From Daucus carota subsp. sativus (taxonomy: Eukaryota; Streptophyta; Magnoliopsida; Apiales; Apiaceae), in contig NC_030386.2 in assembly GCF_001625215.2 (NCBI RefSeq), positions 24,274,545 through 24,338,544 on the forward strand: a stretch of DNA of 64,000 bases, given 5' to 3'. A model generated the notes under the pieces. It had not been told where the DNA came from. It was given only the letters and a program-made list of their open reading frames with translations, and searched no databases. Of this stretch, positions 22,552 through 33,747 are shown piece by piece; the first letter of the stretch is position 1; each line of letters starts with the position of its first letter. A program made the position numbers and the translations under genes.

Positions 22552-25154
22552 TCTTCAACAAATGTGTACTGTTGTTTGTACCAAGACCCCCAAACTTCCC
22601 AACCATATCATATGTATGAACAAATGTGATCCTGCTAGTAATGTTGATATAGCTCCGAGTGTGTAACTGCAGTACACGCTACTATCATATATGATGTGGT
22701 CGTTTGGCTAACCTTATTTTACAGCAATAAGGGCTTATTTTTGGAGAAAAGTACACAGGACTCTACTTTTTCTGAAATAAGCTCTTATTTTTTTGCTAAA
22801 TAACGAATATAAAACACCTCCTTAACATTTATATCTAAAAAAACTATAACAATATGCATTTTTTTAAAAAAAAAAATAAGACCTTGAATTTGAAAAAAAA
22901 AAAATCCCAAAAACTCTTAAAATACTGCTTCTAGTACTTTAATGGTTTAGATAATTAGCGGCTAGTTGCTTTTTGTTCAAGGAGGTAACCGTGACACGTA
23001 ATTTCATAGTTAGGATGCTAGGGGATTCTGTCTGAAAAAACTGAAGGGACGGAGATTTCAGCAACAAGATGACAACTCCAAAACTGCAATGCTCAAATTA
23101 GTTCTTTGCTCAACCCACCTGTTTTATTTTTTTTAATTTGTTAAAATAATCCAATAACTCTATAGACATAAAATGTGGCTACTTAAGTCTGTTGCAAGAT
23201 GCCGTAGGTTAGAAACTAAACAGATTTTTAACTCAATATGATATTGATATTCAGTGTAGTGCAAATGAGGCTCCTTTTGAGGAACATAGTATTTTTTTTC
23301 AGGTCTGCCTGTTTTTTTCTTCACTGATAGACATATGTAACCTATGCTGAAACTTTTAAATTTCTATTCAAATACACTTCAGATGAATATTAAGAGTCGG
23401 TCTGCAGTGCTTGGCTCATATGGTAGCACTAATGCAGCTTTCCCATAAAATATTTTATGATAACGTTCATTGTTCATCCAAGACCCTGGAGAGAAAATGT
23501 AACAGAAAATGAGATACTATGTACTTTCTATATATCAGTTACAATAGTGTCCGTTTTCTTTTCTTTTAGTTTAAATTATATTAAAATAATATTATATAGT
23601 ATTAGTAGTTCTTAGTTCAGGTATCCAGAATGTGCTGTCAATACAACGCATCTTTTGTCATCACTCCAAAGAATTATAAAGAAATTGTTCAAATTTCCAC
23701 ACATTCTTTCAAGTTACACAGGTATAATTACATAAAACTATAAGTAAACTGTAGGTTACTATTGTAAAAGCTAACAATGTTTAAATGAAAATGGAAGAAT
23801 TATACTGCAGATTTAACAAATCACAGTGGAAAGGTCTGTATCTGAATACATTGCTATCATACTGCATTATAGATGCAGATAGTATGAAATTATGCAAGTG
23901 TTAATTTTTAGAGCACCTAAGGCAAGTCCAACAATGTCCTAGTACATCCCCAATATATATTATAAAATAAAGGATATCAGTATTTAGGATCAGTAATTTG
24001 TATGTCAACTCCAACAACAATAATCCCTATATTCATTCCTCATTCTTATAATAATGATATATTTGAACTAGTAAAGGGAAAATAGTGGAGACGAAAGATG
24101 TATGAAGATAAAATAGTGAGGACCAAGAGTATAGAAGGGGAAGCAAATGATTTTTTTTTCTTCTAAATAATGAACTAGGAGATGACCAGTGGTTACCTAA
24201 AAATAAGGCATGACTAGAAATTTGAGGCTAGGACACCATAGGAGCTGCATTTTATGTCACATTCCCTATATTTGAGCTTAGGAGCTTATTCAGGGAAGCT
24301 GTTGAACTTACTCTTAGGCAAGGGAACAACTTTTTCTGTTGTCGTGCTTTGTTCAGGGAGTATCCAGTCATGTCCCTTTTTTCACATCTTTTTCACTATC
24401 CAAATCATCTCAACTCCACAAGACAAGGCTTTTGTTGAAGATTAAACCAAATTCCAGGGACTCAGTTATATTGAGCAATCAATTAACTATATCAGTAAAT
24501 TAGCCCCAAACAAACTTAGCTTATTGACTATCGAAAAACTCTTTAGTATTGGTAACTAAATTTACTTCAAGCATGGAGTGTTTGCGAATATTTATTTTTT
24601 CCAAATCAGCACATTTGGAAAATACCAGAACCATAAGTCTTGGTAAAGAAAATTTTACTGTTCCATATTTTCTATTCAGGGTGGTTATTTACTGAACTGT
24701 GTAACAAAATCAGTTAACATTGTACTCGGTTAAAAATTTAGAATAAGTACCAAGACAGATGATCCAACATACTTAAAGAGACTAAAATTGTATAGTTGTT
24801 GCCTGCCAGACACTCTGTAGTTATCGATAGTCAGGCCACAGATTTTGTAACTTTAACTGCTAAGCAACTTAAAAGCAAAAGGTTGTTTTTGCTTACGTTC
24901 ACGACAACTCAAGTGTACAGTGTTATGACAGCTGAAAAGAAGTGACACGAAGTTAAATTCTGTTAACAAGCCTAATTATTACTATAATTTAAAGTAATTG
25001 TTAAAAATAACCTGAAAATGATATGATCACATGAAAAAAGCTAGCCAAACAAGGCCATCAATCAGGTCAAATTTATCAAATAATTCTATAATTAACATAA
25101 ATGTTTAAATCTATAAGATTTACCAGCTAAAGGTACTAGTAGATCTTTGGCTAC
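22552..25154. other. spacer between GDSL copies A and B
   Basis: No gene supported. AT-rich, with a MITE-like half (GTCGTTTGGCTAAC ... AATAAGCTCTTATT) near 22698-22800. The part from ~24880 resembles the region before copy C (shared GACAACTCAAGTG), marking the start of the duplicated unit. Confidence 0.4.
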
Positions 25155-25164
25155 TATATATAAA
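25155..25164 (+). promoter_or_regulatory. TATA box of GDSL gene B
   Basis: TATATATAAA. The first in-frame ATG (25175) lies only 20 bp downstream, probably before the transcription start. Translation may therefore begin at the second ATG (25196), which still leaves a good signal peptide (MWFLRILFAF). Confidence 0.55.
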
Positions 25165-25174
25165 TGACAGAAGA

Positions 25175-26835
25175 ATGTGTGCTTCCACAACGAAAATGTG
25201 GTTTCTCAGAATTTTGTTTGCGTTTATACTAGTTGTGCGAGTAAAGGGCGTGGTAAAAAATTCTCAAGACTGTAATATACCAGCCATATACAACTTTGGT
25301 GACTCAAACTCGGATACTGGTGGCAGTTCAGCTGCTTTCAGTCCAGCTGGCCCGCCCACGGGAGAAACATACTTCGGCATACCTACCGGTAGGGCCAGTG
25401 ATGGCCGCCTTATCATAGACTTCATCGGTGAGATTCTCAATTTTTCTAATAAATATTTGTGATTTTTATAGTTCTCTATAAAAAAAAACCTCACAATTTT
25501 GTGATAATGTAGCTGAGAGTTTGGGGCTACCTTTCTTGAGTGCCTACTTAAATTCTATTAAGGCAAATTTCGAGTATGGGGCAAACTTTGCAACTGGAGG
25601 CGCAACCATCAGGCGTTTAAATGAGTCATGGTTCCAGCATGGAGTAAGCCCCTTTTCACTTGATGTCCAGGTGGAACAGTTTGATCAGTTTAAGACAAGA
25701 ACAACTTACTTTTACACTCAAGGTTGCTTCAGATTTTAATATTTACAATATCTTTATCTACATTTATTGCAAATCATAGCATTATCTCAAGTGCTATCAA
25801 TACACCACTCCTTATTAAATTTTATGATATTTTATGCTACATTTAATTTCAGCCAAAAATGAGTCAGATAAAAGCAATCTCCCTAATCCAGATGACTTCT
25901 CTAAAGCTCTCTACATTATTGATATCGGACAAAATGATCTCGGGGCTTGTTTTAGATCATTAACCAATCCCCAATGTATAGCCACCTTCCCAGACATAAT
26001 ACAGGACTTTGCTACAGCAGTCCAGGTAAGTTCTCTCTTAGGCACAGTGCAACACACATACACAATATAACTTTCTTGGTATATAAATGGTAACAAATGG
26101 AAATATTAAAACTTTCCAGAAACTGTATGATAAAGGGGCAAGAGCATTCTGGATTCATAACACAGGCCCTTTTGGCTGTTTGCCTATTTCCACTACAAAT
26201 CACCCAAATCCAGAGCCGGGATACTTTGATGAAATTGGCTGTAGAAAAGATCAGAATGATGTTGCCATAGAATTCAATAAGCAGCTCAAAGATAAAATAA
26301 TCCAACTAAGAACTGAGCTTTCAGATGCTGCATTGACACATGTAGATATGTATGCTGCCAAGCATCAGTTAATCAGCAATGCAAAGAATCAAGGTACTTG
26401 TCTCATCTCACCATGTGTTATTTATTTCTTTTATGCAGTTTTTTATGTGCAACATTACACTTGTTGCAGGAAGCCATATTCTTAAGAGTGGTTTAAGATG
26501 TTAACATTGTGCATTCTATCTTGTTTCTTAGCTTAAAAGTAAAAAAGCAGTATAAGGAAAGCAAATATTTTACTGCAGGATTCGAGGATGCATTAAGCTA
26601 TTGCTGTGGATATCACAAAAATGGTGTTGACATCTGGTGTGGTAACACAGGAACTGTAAATGGTACAGTTGTAAGTGCTGATTCTTGTCCAGACCCTTCA
26701 AAAGTCATCAGCTGGGATGCAGTACACTACACTGACGCTGCAAATTATTGGATTGCTAATCACATTATAGATGGTTCATTTTCAGATCCTCCAGTCTCAA
26801 TCAGCCAAGCATGTAGTAAAAGTATTAATATGTGA
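25175..26835 (+). CDS. GDSL esterase/lipase, copy B
   Basis: Five exons join to 388 aa: 25175-25427, 25513-25722, 25853-26025, 26120-26393, 26579-26835. The last four exons are exactly the same length as in copies A and C. N-terminal hydrophobic signal (MWFLRILFAFILVV), so probably secreted. Block I is YNFGDSNSDTGG (Ser44), block II GANFATGGATI, block III IDIGQNDLG with the usual Asn, and block V WDAVHYTDAAN (Asp350/His353); a complete SGNH set. Very similar to copy C and less so to A, implying a later B/C duplication. If translation begins at the second ATG the product is 381 aa. Substrate unknown; related plant enzymes act on acetyl or acyl esters of glycosides and wall components. Confidence 0.92.
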
Positions 26836-26929
26836 CACTATCCTATATATAATCTAATAGCAATGTGTTTTCAAGAAATAGGAAAAGGAACTACCACTTA
26901 TTTCATTTAAAAATTACATCTTGTTCGTA

Positions 26930-27209
26930 GTAATGACAATAAAGTCGGTTCTTGATCAGTATCCTTCGCATGTCATGCCATAACTTTCATGTGTTATCCA
27001 CATTGACTCTGTTACAAATATAACCTGGTCTCTATTGACAGAATATTTCTATGTAGACTGTGAGGCTTACCTGATGAGGAATATTAGTATAGTAAGAAAG
27101 AGTGGAGTTCCATCATAAAGTTGGATCTAGTTATCTTTGCCATAATTGTTAGCAACTTTGAAAGCGCCATAAGAAGTACTCCTCCAAGCAATTTCTTTAG
27201 GCAGTTCAC
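26930..27209 (-). pseudogene. glucuronokinase fragment (exon 2 plus part of intron 2), first
   Basis: The minus strand from 27209 to 27071 matches exon 2 of the intact glucuronokinase at 44800-44651, with both splice sites kept (ACAG|GTGAAC and CATCAG|GTAAGC). It is 139 nt against 150 nt, so it is frame-shifted, and it reads into a stop. The adjacent 26930-27070 matches the start of the intact gene's intron 2 (shared words such as CTTTCATGT). No other exons are present. It lies directly behind GDSL copy B and cannot code. Confidence 0.8.
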
Positions 27210-27529
27210 CTGTAAGCATCAGACACCAGTCAGAATAATTTAAATCCAGATATCTGTCCTTGCCATGCATAATCAAACTTTCATTAGTGCGAAATTAACA
27301 AAATTGTAAGTGTTAGCAACTTAGCATTTCAGAATAATGTTTTAAACAAAAAGCAAGATGGTGCTGGTGCAAACAATATTACACCAAGACATACTTCTGC
27401 ATCAATTTATCTTGGGACAGCGGATTCGTTGAAGTATAAATCAGTCTGTTAAAATTTGGGCAATCAGATAACTGTATCAGCAAAAAAAGTAAATCAGACA
27501 ACTGTATCAGCGAAAAAAGCAAGCAAGCT

Positions 27530-27660
27530 GGGCTTATAGCCTAGCGGATACCTCTGTAATCTTAGTAATAGAAGGTTGGTGGTAATAGCCTCGGTTAAAA
27601 AGAGTGTGTGCCAGAACAATAACTCTTTGAAAATAACTAACTTTTCTTTATTTTTTTATA
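27530..27660 (+). mobile_element. possible SINE-like fragment
   Basis: TAGCCTAGCGGATACC resembles a Pol III box A in tRNA-derived SINEs, and a T-rich tail follows at ~27640. A clear box B is missing (GGTTGGTGG at best). Weak call. Confidence 0.3.
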
Positions 27661-28011
27661 AAGGATCTTTAAGTCTAACTATCAGACCTAGTTGAAGAGC
27701 CTAGAAACGTATAACCTATAGCTTGTGGGAATTCAGTTGCTGCAACTGAAAGTAAAAAGAGGATTTTGCTTAGATCTATGACAACTCAAGTGAACAACGT
27801 CAAGCCAACAGAAAGATGTGTACAGTAAGACAAAGTTAAGGGGAGAGTAACTAAATACTTTTTTTTAATGAAACGTTTATAACTTTCCCAAAATTTGATA
27901 ATCAAGGCCATATAAACTTGTCAATTTGCCATATAAGTCGACAATAATTAAGACTAAGGCTTAAATATAGATTACTAGTTTAACAAGGTATTGATAGATG
28001 TGGATACACAA

Positions 28012-28019
28012 TATATAAA
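28012..28019 (+). promoter_or_regulatory. TATA box of GDSL gene C
   Basis: TATATAAA, 18 bp before the first in-frame ATG (28030). As in copy B, the second ATG (28051) is the likelier initiator on spacing grounds. Confidence 0.55.
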
Positions 28020-28029
28020 TGGCAAAAGC

Positions 28030-29589
28030 ATGTGTGCTCCCTCAACAAAAATGTTGTTCCTCAGAATTTTGTTTGCATTTATACTAATTGTGCACGTAAA
28101 GGGTGCGGCTACAGATTCTCAAGACTGTAAAATACCAGCCATATACAACTTTGGAGATTCAAACTCCGACACCGGTGGTATATCAGCCGCCTTTTATCCT
28201 GCAGGTCCTCCCACGGGGGAGACATACTTTGGCATACCCACGGGTAGAGGCAGCGATGGCCGGCTTATCATAGACTTCATTGGTAAGATTTTCCAGTCTG
28301 AACATACATTTTTTCATCAACTTTTCTTTAATATATAACAGTCTGAAAATTTTATTATCATGAAGCTGAGACGCTGGGGCTACCTTATTTGAGTGCTTAC
28401 CTAAATTCTATCAAGGCAAATTTCGAGCATGGTGCAAATTTTGCAACAGGAGGCGCAACTATAAGGCGTGTGAACGAGTCGTGGTTTCTGAATGGAGTAA
28501 GCCCCTTTTCACTTGATGTCCAGGTGGAGCAGTTTCATCAGTTTAAGAGAAGAACAACATATTTCTACAATCAAGGTCGCATCCAGTTTTTGACGTTTAA
28601 ATAGACTTATGCATACAAGGTTTTGTAAAAGTTTATTGCATGTTTGAATTCCAGCTAAGAACAAATCAGACAGAAGCAACCTCCCTAGTCCAGATGACTT
28701 CTCCAAGGCTCTCTACACTATTGATATAGGACAAAATGATCTCGGGGTTTGCTTCAGATCTTTAACCAATCAGCAATGTGTAGCCACCTTCCCCGACATA
28801 ATGAAGGACTTTGCTACTGCAGTTCAGGTAAAATTCTTCCTTTGTCAGACACATACGCAACATAGCATACTCGATTTATAAATCTTGACAGAAGGGACAA
28901 TGTAAATTGCCAGCAACTGTATGATTACGGGGCAAGAGCATTCTGGATTCACAACACAGGCCCTTTCGGTTGTATGCCTATTGCAACCACAAATCACCCA
29001 AATCCAAAGCCAGGGTTTTTTGATGAACTTGGTTGTCGAAAGGATCAGAGTGATGTTGCCATTGAATTCAATAAGCAACTTAAAGACAGAATAATTCAAC
29101 TAAGAACTCAGCTTCCGCATGCTGCATTGACATATGTTGACATGTATGCCGCCAAGCATCGGTTAATTAGTGATGCAAAAAATCAAGGTAATCCTTATAT
29201 TTACTTCTAACACCTCGAGGTTTCAGGAGAACTGTTAACTTAATCGTTCAAGACGTTAACACTATGATTTCTAGTTTGTCTTAGCTTATAAGTAAAAAGT
29301 AGTAGTAAGAAGGCATTGATTTCAACTTGCAGGATTTGTGGATGCATTAAGCTATTGTTGTGGATATCACAAAAATGGTGTTGACATCTGGTGTGGTAAC
29401 AAAGCAATCATAAATGGCACAGAAATAAAAGCTGATTCATGTAAAAACCCTTCGAAAGTCATTAGCTGGGATGCAGTTCACTACACTGAGGCTGCAAATC
29501 ATTGGATTGCTAATCACATTATAAACGGATCCTTTTCGGATCCTCCAGTTGCAATTAGCCAAGCATGTACCAAAAGTATTACCATGTGA
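28030..29589 (+). CDS. GDSL esterase/lipase, copy C
   Basis: Five exons join to 388 aa: 28030-28282, 28366-28575, 28655-28827, 28914-29187, 29333-29589. Signal-like N-terminus (MLFLRILFAFILIV). Complete catalytic set: FGDSNSDTGG (Ser44), GANFATGGATI, DIGQNDLG, and WDAVHYTEAAN (Asp350/His353). Introns are GT-AG and at the same phases as in A and B. Closest to copy B in exons and upstream sequence. The duplicated unit reaches past the gene into a glucuronokinase fragment. Intact and probably functional; likely secreted. Substrate not predictable from sequence. Confidence 0.92.
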
Positions 29590-29879
29590 TACACTGATAC
29601 TATCCTGTATAAATTATAGCCATGCGCACTTATTTTATTGTATAAACACATCTGGTTGGTCCGTGAGGATCTTCCTTGAATACAGCGTGGCCCAAGTCTC
29701 CCGTTTGTTTTGCGAATAAATTATGTTTACTTATAAAGGTACAGTGTTTTGAGAGTGTACTACCATAGTTGCGTTTTTAGCGGTCACTTTCCTCCACCAC
29801 TTTACCGATGACGCTTGAAAGTTCAGAAGATTTGTTCCAGTTAGGTTTTGTCGAGGGCTTTGTCTTGATAAGAACACAT

Positions 29880-30300
29880 CTTGTTAAATAAAATCAGTTC
29901 TTGATTGATTCAGTCTCCACTCATCTCAACAACTTAATTACAGTTCTTCGTTCAGTTCACACTCATTCATCCTTCCACTGTCTGGCATGACTTTCATTTG
30001 TCGCCACGACTTTAATTGGACCTGTTAAATAACATACAGGTTCCTGGCCGCTGGATATTAAAATCGTTGTATGTATTAAAAATATGTTTTAATCCGGCAG
30101 GAACTTGTATGTTATTTAACAAGTACCAGCATACTAGGGATGTGGAATTTACGGCTCAACGGAGGAGGAATTTATTTTTATTTTTTTTTTTGCCAAAAGG
30201 AGGAATTTTAGTATTGTTTGAAAGAGTGAAGTTGCGTGTGATGAGGATCAATCTTGTTATCTTTGCATTAACGGTCAAAAACCTAAATTCTGTCATAAGA
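29880..30300 (-). pseudogene. glucuronokinase fragment, second
   Basis: 30199-30300 matches about two thirds of glucuronokinase exon 2 in antisense (shared GAAAGAGTGAAGTT and GATCAATCTT). The remaining third is cut off where a CATCTCCAAC MITE terminus begins at ~30301. The flank 29880-30030 resembles intron 2 of the intact gene (AATCAGTTCTTGAT). A ~150-bp interruption separates the two. It occupies the same place behind GDSL copy C as the first fragment does behind copy B. Confidence 0.7.
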
Positions 30301-31875
30301 ACATCTCCAACTATGAAGACCCATTAACTAAAATTTTAGTTGTCATACCAAAAATTAAAATTATAGCTAATGACTTCAAAAATTCACGCTCCAACCATTC
30401 GCCACCTGTTATCTATAATTATAACCAACCTCATATGCATGACTATATTTGTCGATCCACTATAGGTCTGTAAGAAATCTGTAGGAAGATTACACATCAC
30501 TTATTACCATATTATAGTGATATAATATTTATAACAATCCAAAATATTAATAACATAATATTTTTAAATTATAACCAACCAATATAGCCAATACCGTCAA
30601 AGCAAATTGTCTCACAGGTTCAACAAATTTTACATAATGTCTTAGAGCATCTCCAACGGTGTCGGCTAAAATTGGTTGGCTAAATTGGACCTGTAAGACA
30701 TTATGTAAAATTTGTCGAAGCTGTAAGCCATTTTGCTTCGATGGTACTGGCTATATTAATTGGCTATATTTCAGAAATAGTAAGTTATTATTCTTTCAAG
30801 TTGTTATAAATAGAATGTATATTATCATATGGTAATAAATGATACGAAATCTTGCTACGGATATTGCTACAGGCATGTAGTGGTTGGCCAAATATAACCA
30901 ACATCAATCGGTTGGCTATATTTTTAGACAAGGGTTATGTGTGGTTGAGTGGAGCAACATTCACACATTATCTATCATTCCTATCTATGGTATGATTTAA
31001 TGAATTTTAGCTAAGGGTTTTGATGGGTTGGAAATGCTCTTAGAGCATCTCCAACGGTGTTGGCTATAATCGTTGGCTAAATTGGACCTGTAAGACGTTA
31101 TGTAAAATTTGCTGAACCTGTAAGACATTTCGCTTCAATGGTATTGGCTATATTGGTTGGCTATAATTTAAAAATAGTATGTTATTAATATTTTAAATTG
31201 TTAAAATAGAATATATCAGTTCAATATGGTAATAAATGATGTGCAATCTTCCTACAGATTTCTTACAGACCTGTAGAGGTTCGACAAATTTAGCCATCCA
31301 CAGGAGGTTGGCCAAATTTATAGACAACAGGTCACTATGGTTGGAGTGTGAACTTTTAAAATGGTTGGCTAAATTTTTTATTTTTGGCATGACAACTCAC
31401 CTTTTAGCTAAAGGGTCTTCATGGTTGGAGATGCTCTTACAGGTCCAATCTAGCCAACGATTATAGCCAGCACCGTTGGATATGCTCTAAGAGCATCTCC
31501 AACCCTCACAAGCCCTTAGCTAAAAGTCTATGTGGCTTTCCAAAATTAAATTTTATAGCCAATGTTCACAAAAAATATAACTCCAACCACAACAAGCCCT
31601 TGTGTATAATAATAGCCATCCCCGGCTATATTTGTCGATCCGCTACAGATCTGCAGCGAATTCCACGTCATCTCCCACAATTTATTTTACTGCTTCCCAC
31701 TGATTACATATTATTTATTACCATATTAAATTGATATATTCTATTTATAACAATCTAAATATTAATAACATACTATTTTTAAATTATAGCCAATACCATT
31801 GAAGCACAACGTCTTACAGGTTCAACAAATTTTACATAATGTCTTACAGATCCAAATTAGCCAACAATTATAGTC
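30301..31875. mobile_element. cluster of GAGCATCTCCAA-type MITEs
   Basis: At least three element ends read TTAGAGCATCTCCAA or the inverse (near 30301, 30643, 31038, 31420-31436 and 31488). Between them the words GGCTAAATTGGACCTGTAAG and TTACATAATGTC recur in both orientations. The ends and TTA target repeats suggest a Tourist/Harbinger-like family that has inserted into itself. The same family recurs at 41468-42402 and 59610-60127. No coding content. Confidence 0.7.
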
Positions 31876-32009
31876 AATGTCATATGCTAGCCGTCGCCCT
31901 GATAATCTTTTTGCTAATTCACCTATAAGCAAAAGAAATAAATTTTATATCCAAATATATGTCCTCGATGTGTGGCCGTTTAACGACTGGTCATCGGAAT
32001 TGTTACGTA

Positions 32010-32311
32010 CTCCCTCCGTCCCAATCAATTCTATACAGTTTCCTTTTTGGGACGTCCCATCATTTCTATACATTCCAAATATAGTAACTTTTAATAATAT
32101 AAAATACTATTACACCCACTTCTTTCTTCCACTATCTTCATTCTATAATCATATAAACACTATTACACCCACTATTTTCCTCCACTAACTCAAATCTATC
32201 ATTAAATATAAATGGGTCCCACCATTTTACTCACTTTTCATCTCACTTTACTCACTTTTTTTGGTCTCCGTGTCCAAACCAAATGTATACAATCTACCGG
32301 GACGGAGGGAG
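32010..32311. mobile_element. Stowaway MITE
   Basis: CTCCCTCCGTCCC at the left, GGGACGGAGGGAG at the right, with TA duplications at 32008-32009 and 32312-32313. 302 bp, non-coding. Confidence 0.9.
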
Positions 32312-32376
32312 TAGTTGTTTTAATACCCTTTTACGTTTGATCAAGCCTTCAGCAGTGCAAACTAAACGAAGTGTAA

Positions 32377-32706
32377 GGTTGTGTTCACTTGGAGTGAATG
32401 AAATGGAGGGAGAATGGAATGAATTTTATACTCTAAAACGGTGTTGATAAAAAAAATTGTATATAATTTTCATTTCTTCAATCATTCCAACCTTACTTTT
32501 TTAACTATAACTCTAACCCACATGTTTTGGAAGGAATGCTCATTCCATTTCAACATCATGTTTCTTCAGAATCTTTCTCACAAAAAAAATTAACTACATT
32601 CATATTTTGTCACCATTGTCTCATACTTTCTTCTTTCTCCTTAAAACTTCTATATAATTTTTCATTCCATTCTCCCCTCATTCCATTCCATGAAGTGAAC
32701 ACAGCC
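32377..32706. mobile_element. Tourist-like MITE (GTTGTGTTCACTTGGA ends)
   Basis: Begins GGTTGTGTTCACTTGGA and ends with the inverse (GAAGTGAACACAGCC), with TAA on both sides (32374-32376, 32707-32709), a Harbinger TSD. Two sister copies lie at 47594-48184. Confidence 0.85.
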
Positions 32707-32735
32707 TAAGTGTTAAAATTTCACTATAAGTTTTC

Positions 32736-32899
32736 GAGTAAATAGCACTTTGCATCCCTTAACTTAGGTCGTTTTCGCGATACGGTCTCAAACTTTAAAT
32801 AATTACAAACTGCATCCCCCAGCTTATAACTTTTACACGCAACGCACCCGTTTGACTGTTTCCTGTTAAAAGCTAACAGTCAACGTTAGTTCCCAATAC
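32736..32899. repeat. left terminal inverted repeat of the Mutator-like element
   Basis: About 160 bp, near-identical to the inverse of 35901-36057 over its outer ~75 bp and clearly alignable beyond (GTTTGACTGTTT, AACAGTCAACGTTA). Probably also carries the promoter of the GRF gene, whose start codon is ~120 bp further in. Confidence 0.88.
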
Positions 32900-33017
32900 C
32901 CTTTTAATTTCTAAACGGCTATATCTATGTAGCGTGTATAAAATACAGACCCCTCACACGCCTAACTTCATCTTCTTCGTTTGTGCTCTAATTTTTTTTT
33001 TTCAATCGCGAACAAGC

Positions 33018-33368
33018 ATGGCTGTGAAGTGTGGATGTGGTGCTTTGGCGGAGCAGCATACGGCGTGGACAACAGCGAACGCCGGCCGTCGTTTTGTTGC
33101 TTGTCCATATCGAAGATGTCGTTTCTTCTCGTGGGTAGACCCTCCTCTATGTGATCGAGCTCGTGTCATCATCCCTGGGCTCGTACGTAGGATTAACGCA
33201 CTTGAGGCTGAAACTCAACATTTTGAAACGCTAAAAGGGACCTTGTATGAAGAGAGATATGCAGATGGAGAGAAAAGGAAGAATGATGGTTGTAGCAGTG
33301 TCCTCCTCTTATTAATTGTAACTTGGGTGTTTATTGTGTTGAACTATGTTCTGGGTGGGAAGGAGTAA
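33018..33368 (+). CDS. GRF-type zinc-finger membrane protein carried by the element
   Basis: 116 aa from the ATG at 33018; a longer open frame upstream lacks an ATG. The N-terminus is a GRF zinc finger: KCGCG, then RRFVACPYRRCRFFSWVD, with Cys5, Cys7 and the Cys pair in ACPYRRC as likely ligands. A charged, probably helical segment follows (RRINALEAETQHFETLKGTL). The C-terminus has a hydrophobic span (SSVLLLLIVTWVFIVLNYVL) that looks like a single membrane anchor. Short GRF proteins of this form are common in plant genomes and their role is unknown. Its position, starting just inside the TIR of the element, says it is transposon cargo or an accessory gene rather than an ordinary host gene. 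Confidence 0.75.
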   Translation: MAVKCGCGALAEQHTAWTTANAGRRFVACPYRRCRFFSWVDPPLCDRARVIIPGLVRRINALEAETQHFETLKGTLYEERYADGEKRKNDGCSSVLLLLIVTWVFIVLNYVLGGKE

Positions 33369-33747
33369 TATGTAATGGTATATGTAATTGCTCTGTATTT
33401 GCTGAATGAAATGTAATGAAGTTGCACGCTTTTGTTTTTTAATTTTATTTTTTTTCATTGAATGAGTAATAAGTGTGGATACAGAAGGTTGTTGGAGGTA
33501 ATGAAATTTAAATAGAAATGAAGTAAAAGTGAAGTAAAAGTGGAGTAAATATGTGGTTAAAAAGAAGTGGATCACATCCAATAATTTAAAGTTTACACAG
33601 AGATTCCAAAATAGCATTATCCAACATCATCACAGACTGAGTTTACAATAGATAGACAAACCAAAAGCAAGTGAAAGCAAAGTGGGGAAATAGTTTTTCG
33701 AGGAAAAGCACTCAAAATGAGTCAAAAGCAGTACATAGATAGAACCC

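Noticed and set aside
27530-27660. tRNA gene
   Set aside because: Only a box-A-like word is present; no cloverleaf and no proper box B.
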